The translations under genes were made by a program, and so were the position numbers. This document shows, piece after piece, positions 59,285 through 64,000 of a DNA stretch of 64,000 bases. The DNA comes from an uncultured Clostridia bacterium (GTDB lineage: Bacteria > Bacillota > Clostridia > Oscillospirales > Acutalibacteraceae), in contig CANQUV010000002.1 of assembly GCA_947627135.1 (NCBI GenBank), positions 96,343-160,342 on the forward strand. Reading direction: 5' to 3'. The notes under the pieces are model-generated. The model did not search any database and was not told where the DNA came from. It saw only the letters and a list, made by a program, of their open reading frames with translations. Position 1 is the stretch's first letter; each line of letters opens with the position of its first letter.

Positions 59285-60381
59285 CAGATGATCTTCCCTT
59301 TTTCTACTTTAAAAATTTTTCCTTTTTTAAGCTGTTTTTTATTTGATTTTTCACAACAGGTTATGAAAACCTGATAATTTTCAATTTTATTTAATAAAAA
59401 TTCCTGTCTTGAATTATCAAGCTCAGAAAGTACATCGTCAAGAAGAATTATTGGTTTTTCTCCTGTTCTTTTTGTTAAAATTTCCGCTTCTGCAAGTTTC
59501 ATTGAAAGTACTGCGCTTCTCTGCTGACCTTGCGATGCATAATTTTTCGCTTTTTTTGAATTAATTATTATATTTATATCATCCCTATGAGGACCTACAT
59601 TTGTATAGCCTGTATTAAAATCATCATTACGATATTTAATAAACGCTTGTTTTAATTTTTTTGATATTTCCTTTTCTTCGTCTTCAGGATCTATTCCCGC
59701 ATTTGAAAAGTAAGAAAATTTTAATGTTTCACTGTTTTGTGAAATTCCTTTATGATATTCTCCTGCAAACTCAGTAAGCTGTTTTAAAAATTTATTTCGT
59801 TGAAAAATTATTGATGCACCGAGTACACATAAAGCGTCATCCCAAATTTCAAGGGTATCTTTTAACTCAGGATGTTTGAAAATATCTTTTAAAAGTGAAT
59901 TTCTTTGGTTTAATGTTTTATTATATTTTGATATTATTACTGCATTTTTCAGTTTTTCTCTGCAAATTGCACTGTCAATAAAATTTCTTCTTAAAGAAGG
60001 ACCTCTTTTAATCAAGGTTAAATGCTCCGGCGAAAACACTACCGCATTATATTTTTCTATTAATGCTGAACTGCTTTTTTTAGGAACATCATTAATTTTT
60101 ATTTCCTTTTTTCCGTTTATTATTTTTATTTGGGCGTTTTGTTCTCTTTCAAAGGAATAAAATACCGAATTTAAAACTGCAAACTTTTTTTCAAAAGCAA
60201 CAAGCTCGTTATCCTTTGAACCTCTGAAAGAATGTCCTCCGCAAAAAAGCCATAATGCTTCAAGAAGATTGGTTTTTCCCTGGGCATTTTCTCCGTAAAT
60301 TACATTTACACTTTCACAGGGTTTAATGTATCCGTTTTTAAGATTACGGTAATTTTCAAACTGAAGCCCAAGAACTTTCAA
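59284..60381 (-). CDS. recF: DNA replication and repair protein RecF
   Basis: 365 residues. Walker A GENAQGKTN (about 30-38), SMC-type signature ASQGQQRSAVLSMKLAEAE and Walker B ILLDDVLSELD identify RecF. Loads RecA at gaps with RecO/RecR. Between the S4 gene and remB, as in most Firmicutes. Confidence 0.97.
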   Translation of the reverse strand: MKVLGLQFENYRNLKNGYIKPCESVNVIYGENAQGKTNLLEALWLFCGGHSFRGSKDNELVAFEKKFAVLNSVFYSFEREQNAQIKIINGKKEIKINDVPKKSSSALIEKYNAVVFSPEHLTLIKRGPSLRRNFIDSAICREKLKNAVIISKYNKTLNQRNSLLKDIFKHPELKDTLEIWDDALCVLGASIIFQRNKFLKQLTEFAGEYHKGISQNSETLKFSYFSNAGIDPEDEEKEISKKLKQAFIKYRNDDFNTGYTNVGPHRDDINIIINSKKAKNYASQGQQRSAVLSMKLAEAEILTKRTGEKPIILLDDVLSELDNSRQEFLLNKIENYQVFITCCEKSNKKQLKKGKIFKVEKGKII

Positions 60382-60422
60382 AAAACTGCATCCTTTCAGA
60401 TATTTTTAACTTCTTTATATAA

Positions 60423-60632
60423 TTATATAACCTGAATAAGATTATTTTTAAATTCTGCAATATCGCCTTTTCTCATTTTTTTGCCCCTCATTGTGCAAAC
60501 TTCTCCGTTTACTTTGACTTCTCCGCTTTGCACAATAATTTTGGCATTTCCGCCTGTTTGTGCAATTCCTGAAAGCTTTAATAAGCTGTCCAGTCGTATA
60601 AACTCCTCTTTGATCTCAATTTTTTTATTCAT
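60423..60632 (-). CDS. S4-domain RNA-binding protein, YaaA-type
   Basis: 69 residues: IRLDSLLKLSGIAQTGG...VQSGEVKVNGEVCTMRGKKMRKGD, the standard YaaA S4 domain between dnaN and recF. Its start lies inside the end of dnaN (8-nt overlap), so it is translationally coupled. Role unclear in the family; RNA binding or ribosome-linked. Confidence 0.92.
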   Translation of the reverse strand: MNKKIEIKEEFIRLDSLLKLSGIAQTGGNAKIIVQSGEVKVNGEVCTMRGKKMRKGDIAEFKNNLIQVI

Positions 60633-61737
60633 TTGAAAGCCTCATAGGTACTACAAGACAAAGAAAACTTTCTCCCTTAACAGGTTTTATTACCATAGGG
60701 GCAAGTCCTCCGTTTAAGTAAATTTTAACTTCGTCTGTTTCACAGTTTTTCAGAGCGTCCAATAAATATTTATTGTTAAATCCTATTTCCACTTCTTCTC
60801 CTATTACGGGAACTGAAACAGAATCGTTTGCCCTTCCCACAGCAGTTGCACAAAGAAATTTTATCTCATCATTTGCCATTGTACATCTAACGGGACTTTG
60901 TATTTTTTCATTGTTTAAAATTGATACACGCTCGACTGCATCTATTAAAATTCTTGTATTTATTACTATTTCCGTTTTTGATTCTTTAGGAATTGTAGTT
61001 TTATAATCAAGGAACGTACCCTCAATAAGTCTTGATATAATGGAATAATTTTTAATTTTATACATTATATGACGCTGACCTACAACTACTTCAACATTAT
61101 CCTCGTCATCAGTAATAAGTTTTAAAACCTCCTGCTGAGTTTTTCCGGGAACTACAAACTTACTGCTGCTTCCACAGTTTACTGCTTCTTCTCTAATAGC
61201 CATTCTGTAACCGTCAACTGCTACGATCTTAAAGCTGTTTTCTTCAAGCTCATACAAAGAGCCTGTATAAATAGGCTTTGCTTTATTATCGGAAACCGCA
61301 TAAACAGTTTGTCTTATCATTTCTTTTAAAAGTTTTGCCTTAATTGTAAAATTATCCGTACTTTCAAATACCGGCAGATCCGGATATTCAACAGACGACA
61401 TTCCTATAATCTGGAAATTTGAATGTCCGCTTTTTATATATGTGACCATTCTTTCGTCTGTTTCTATGCTTACTATTTCTTCCGGAAGGCGTCTTACTAT
61501 ATCTGAAAAAAGCTTTGCTCCAACAACAATTTCTCCTTGTTCCTGAATGGTTGCCTCCATATCTGTTGTAATTCCTATTTCAAGGTCATAACCTGAAATA
61601 TTTATTTGTTCACCGTATGCTTTTATTAAAATTCCTTCAAGTGCAGGAATTGATGATTTTGCCGATACGGCTCTTGATACATTTAAAACTGCATTTGAAA
61701 GATCTGTTCTTAAACAATTGAATTTCAATTTTTTCAT
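60625..61737 (-). CDS. dnaN: DNA polymerase III sliding clamp
   Basis: 370 residues with the three-fold beta-clamp repeats (NVSRAVSAKSSIPALEGILI at the N-terminus) and the family-typical C-terminal region APMVIKPVKGESFLCLVVPM. Ring-shaped processivity factor. The start ATG has AAAGGAA immediately before it. Immediately left of the probable oriC. Confidence 0.97.
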   Translation of the reverse strand: MKKLKFNCLRTDLSNAVLNVSRAVSAKSSIPALEGILIKAYGEQINISGYDLEIGITTDMEATIQEQGEIVVGAKLFSDIVRRLPEEIVSIETDERMVTYIKSGHSNFQIIGMSSVEYPDLPVFESTDNFTIKAKLLKEMIRQTVYAVSDNKAKPIYTGSLYELEENSFKIVAVDGYRMAIREEAVNCGSSSKFVVPGKTQQEVLKLITDDEDNVEVVVGQRHIMYKIKNYSIISRLIEGTFLDYKTTIPKESKTEIVINTRILIDAVERVSILNNEKIQSPVRCTMANDEIKFLCATAVGRANDSVSVPVIGEEVEIGFNNKYLLDALKNCETDEVKIYLNGGLAPMVIKPVKGESFLCLVVPMRLSNE

Positions 61738-62210
61738 TTCCTTTCTTTTTATTCATATCTTTATTATTTATTATTTAGTAGTAGTAGTAGGTAGTGTTGA
61801 AATGTTTATTATATGTAAAATATAAGAAATTAGCATAAAAATCCATTAACAATAATATTTTCCAAAATGTTTAAAGATATTTAATTTTTCGGACAGGCAC
61901 AAAGTTATTAACATTGGTGTTAAATTATGTTTATGGAATGTTATTGAAAATGTTAATAAAAGTTTTAGTAAAATTAAAATAAAATAATAATGTTATTTTT
62001 TAATAAATTTATTTTTATTATTTATTGATTGGTTGGTTTCGCCGTTGATAATGTAGAAAAAGGAATATTTTCTTTTTATTTATTAATTTGTTTTATTATT
62101 TTACAGGCACCGAAATCTACAAAAGATTCCTCGACAATTAAATCTTAGAAGCTTTTTGTAAAAATCCAATGCAAAAACTTTTAATTATCTAAAATAATAT
62201 TATTTTTATA
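61738..62210. other. Probable chromosomal replication origin (oriC)
   Basis: 473-bp very AT-rich spacer between dnaA and dnaN. No TTATCCACA box is present on either strand. Instead, AACATT-type motifs recur: TTATTAACATT at 61905-61915 and its complement at 61949-61959, plus variants at 61801, 61866, 61926, 61937 and 61989. A (TAG)n element lies close to dnaN (61776-61794). The location, AT content and trio element support an origin; the box sequence is inferred. Confidence 0.75.
61776..61794. other. DnaA-trio-like unwinding element
   Basis: Five consecutive TAG trinucleotides (61776-61790), then G and one more TAG (61792-61794). In the dnaA-to-dnaN sense it reads CTACCTACTACTACTACTA, resembling the DnaA-trio of B. 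subtilis oriC, and sits on the dnaN side of the repeated motifs as expected for the duplex-opening site. Confidence 0.75.
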
Positions 62211-63536
62211 CTATCTGTCCCTGATATTTTTTATTATATCTTCTATAATTTCTTTGGTTTTAGAATTTGTTTTAATAAGCTTTTCAACCTTTTGAGTAGT
62301 ATAAATAATAGTGGAGTAATGTCGGTTGCCGAATTTTTCTCCGATAGCTTCCATTGATAAAGGTGTAAGAGAACGAACTACATATATGGCAATTTGTCTT
62401 GCATTACTTATTTTTGCACTTCTGTTCTTTTGAGAACGTATTTCTTCCGGAGTTACACCGAAGGTTCTCGCAACCTCTTCTATAATTTTTTCAACAGTTA
62501 ATTCCGGAGGAGCGTCGTTATTTAAAATGTCGGAAATAATCTCCTGAACTGAGGTTATTGTTGGTCTTTCATTATTTAGAAGATATCTGGCTTTTAATTT
62601 TTTTACAACTCCCTCAAGCTGTCTGATATTGGTTTTTAACTTGCTTGCTATAAATTCACAAACATCATTGGGAATTTCAAAATTTGAATATTCGGCTTTT
62701 CTCTTAATAATAGCAATTCTTGTTTCAATTTCAGGAGGCTGAATGTCTGCAATAAGTCCTGATTCAAAACGGGAACGCAGTCTGTCCTCAAGAGTTTTAA
62801 TTTCTTTTGGAGGTCGGTCTGATGTTAATACGATTTGTTTGTGAGCGTCTTTTAAAGCGTCAAAGGTATGGAAAAATTCTTCCTGCGTACTTACCTTTCC
62901 GCCTATAAATTGAACATCATCTACTAACAAAATATCGGTATTTCTGTATTTTTGTCTGAATTCTGTCATCTGACCTTTTCCAAGACATTCAATCAGTTCG
63001 TTAGTAAAATCATCGCCCTTTATATAGCAAATAGACATTTGTGGATAAGTCCTTTTTATTTCGTTGCTTATTGCGTAAAGAAGATGAGTTTTTCCAAGAC
63101 CTGAATTTCCGTATAAAAATAATGGATTGTACGGTCCGGCAGGCTTTGACGCAACTGCAACACAGGCCGCATGAGCAAATTTATTTGAAGAACCTACAAT
63201 AAAGGTGTCAAAAGTGTATTCGTAGTCTTTATCTGCTGTTTTTTCGTCACCTTCAATGAGCTTGTTTTCTTCCTCTTGGATATCCTCCGGAATATTAAAA
63301 ATTATTTTGAATTCTTTTCCGAATACAGCCGAAAATGCTTCGTTAAGCATAGGTAAATAACAAAGAGTTAGTGTTTGTTTATGAAATTCATTGGGTACAA
63401 GTAAAATTGCTTCATTTTTATTAAAATCCAGATTGACCGGTTTAATTCTGCTTATCCATGTTTTATATGCAACATCAGTAATTTTAGATTTGCAATAGTC
63501 GCATATAACGCTCCATGCTTCTGCAAAAGATTCCAT
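62211..63536 (-). CDS. dnaA: Replication initiator DnaA with non-canonical DNA-binding signature
   Basis: 441 residues. Domain I (1-80), short linker (about 81-103), AAA+ domain with Walker A GNSGLGKT (143-150), Walker B LLVDDVQFIGG and Box VII, then DNA-binding domain IV. The signature usually written GGRDHTTV reads GNRHYSTI here (403-410). By alignment to E. coli, D433 is His, H434 Tyr, T435 Ser, H439 Tyr and P423 Glu, while R399 is kept. Initiates replication at oriC and can regulate its own gene. GGCGG RBS before the ATG. Confidence 0.95.
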   Translation of the reverse strand: MESFAEAWSVICDYCKSKITDVAYKTWISRIKPVNLDFNKNEAILLVPNEFHKQTLTLCYLPMLNEAFSAVFGKEFKIIFNIPEDIQEEENKLIEGDEKTADKDYEYTFDTFIVGSSNKFAHAACVAVASKPAGPYNPLFLYGNSGLGKTHLLYAISNEIKRTYPQMSICYIKGDDFTNELIECLGKGQMTEFRQKYRNTDILLVDDVQFIGGKVSTQEEFFHTFDALKDAHKQIVLTSDRPPKEIKTLEDRLRSRFESGLIADIQPPEIETRIAIIKRKAEYSNFEIPNDVCEFIASKLKTNIRQLEGVVKKLKARYLLNNERPTITSVQEIISDILNNDAPPELTVEKIIEEVARTFGVTPEEIRSQKNRSAKISNARQIAIYVVRSLTPLSMEAIGEKFGNRHYSTIIYTTQKVEKLIKTNSKTKEIIEDIIKNIRDR

Positions 63537-63802
63537 TATTTTCCGCCTTTCAAAATTCTAACTAAAAAGATTTATATATAAAAACTATAAATGTACATAT
63601 CACTCCATTATTACATAATTAATTATAGCAAAAAACAAGCAAAAAAGCAAATAAAAATTAAAATAAAAAGATGCCCTTTGTTATAGTATTTAAAAACTAA
63701 TATATGTAAAAAATAAAAAAAGTTATAAATGGTGTTTAAAAAAATTTAAAATACAATATATTGTGTAAGAATTTATTATAAAATAAAAATTCAAAATTTT
63801 AG

Positions 63803-63831
63803 TTGACGAGATTAAAAAATTAAGATATAAT
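63803..63831 (+). promoter_or_regulatory. Promoter of rpmH
   Basis: TTGACG (63803-63808), 17-nt spacer, TATAAT (63826-63831). The region 63537-63802 between dnaA and this promoter is AT-rich with no DnaA box seen and should hold the dnaA promoter on the other strand. Confidence 0.85.
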
Positions 63832-63872
63832 GCTATATTGCAAGGTTATATAGCCGAAAGGAGGGGTTTTAA

Positions 63873-64000
63873 ATGCTGAGAACATATCAGCCAAAAAAGC
63901 TTCACAGAAAAAAAGAGCATGGTTTCAGAAAAAGAATGTCAACAACTAACGGACAGAAAGTTTTAGCAAGAAGAAGAGCTAAAGGTAGAAAAAGGTTGTC
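63873..64000 (+). CDS. rpmH: 50S ribosomal protein L34 (3' end outside window)
   Basis: ATG at 63873 with GAAAGGAGG upstream. Forty-two codons are visible, encoding [18 protein letters not shown]... and ...[10 protein letters not shown], the complete L34 pattern (about 44 residues), so only the last one or two residues are missing. Divergent from dnaA, the universal Firmicute arrangement; rnpA is expected next. Confidence 0.97.
   Translation, partial: MLRTYQPKKLHRKKEHGFRKRMSTTNGQKVLARRRAKGRKRL

Noticed and set aside
63040..63048. TTATCCACA (minus strand) as an oriC DnaA box
   Set aside because: A single copy inside the dnaA coding region (and another inside the U32 peptidase gene near 18066); no cluster, so probably chance.

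Overview
The window is low-GC Firmicute DNA, most likely a gut or rumen clostridium of the Oscillospiraceae/Ruminococcaceae type. Supporting signs are the gene order around the origin (rpmH < > dnaA-dnaN-S4-recF-remB-gyrB-gyrA), a CIRCE-controlled hrcA-grpE-dnaK-dnaJ-prmA operon, a T-box in front of valS, pyruvate:ferredoxin oxidoreductase, and two secreted BspA-type leucine-rich-repeat proteins that carry type I dockerins. The affiliation is inferred from gene content only. No tRNA, rRNA, complete insertion sequence or CRISPR array was seen.

Layout: 1-3.9 kb (+) is the end of a GldF/GldG-like ABC system with a DUF4340 protein. 4-4.3 kb is a hairpin and tandem-repeat spacer. 4.3-19.6 kb (-) holds an SPFH/zinc-ribbon pair, aspS, hisS, an mgsA homologue with altered active-site residues, a solitary MinD-like ATPase, mrdA-mreD-mreC-mreB, dut, a U32 peptidase and an extended zapA. 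19.9-25.5 kb (+) has a cytoplasmic GH13 enzyme and a heterodimeric ABC exporter. 25.7-31.1 kb (-) has the two LRR-dockerin-LRR proteins. 31.2-37.8 kb has a broken XRE regulator, valS with its T-box, a PadR-DUF2812-HAD operon with a palindromic operator, and two small genes. 37.9-49.4 kb (-) has nifJ, two membrane proteins and the heat-shock operon. 49.5-52.7 kb (-) has small genes, rpsT, a 94-bp tandem array and a lipoprotein. 52.7-63.5 kb (-) is the gyrA-to-dnaA block, with a probable oriC between dnaN and dnaA; rpmH starts divergently at 63.9 kb.

How it fits together: most genes from 25.7 to 63.5 kb are on the minus strand, that is, co-oriented with replication leaving the origin to the left. 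Shape and division genes (mre, PBP2, MinD-like, ZapA) cluster. The LRR-dockerin proteins suggest a cohesin-based extracellular complex encoded elsewhere, and the GH13 enzyme would process imported maltodextrins.

Most notable: (i) DnaA has changed residues at the base-contacting positions of its DNA-binding signature, and the dnaN-dnaA spacer lacks TTATCCACA boxes but holds a clear TAG-trio element and repeated AACATT-type motifs; (ii) MgsA has lost the catalytic Asp; (iii) an unassigned ~90-nt repeat family occurs at four sites, one as a 94-bp tandem array and one inside the valS leader; (iv) a dockerin sits between two LRR arrays in tandem paralogues.
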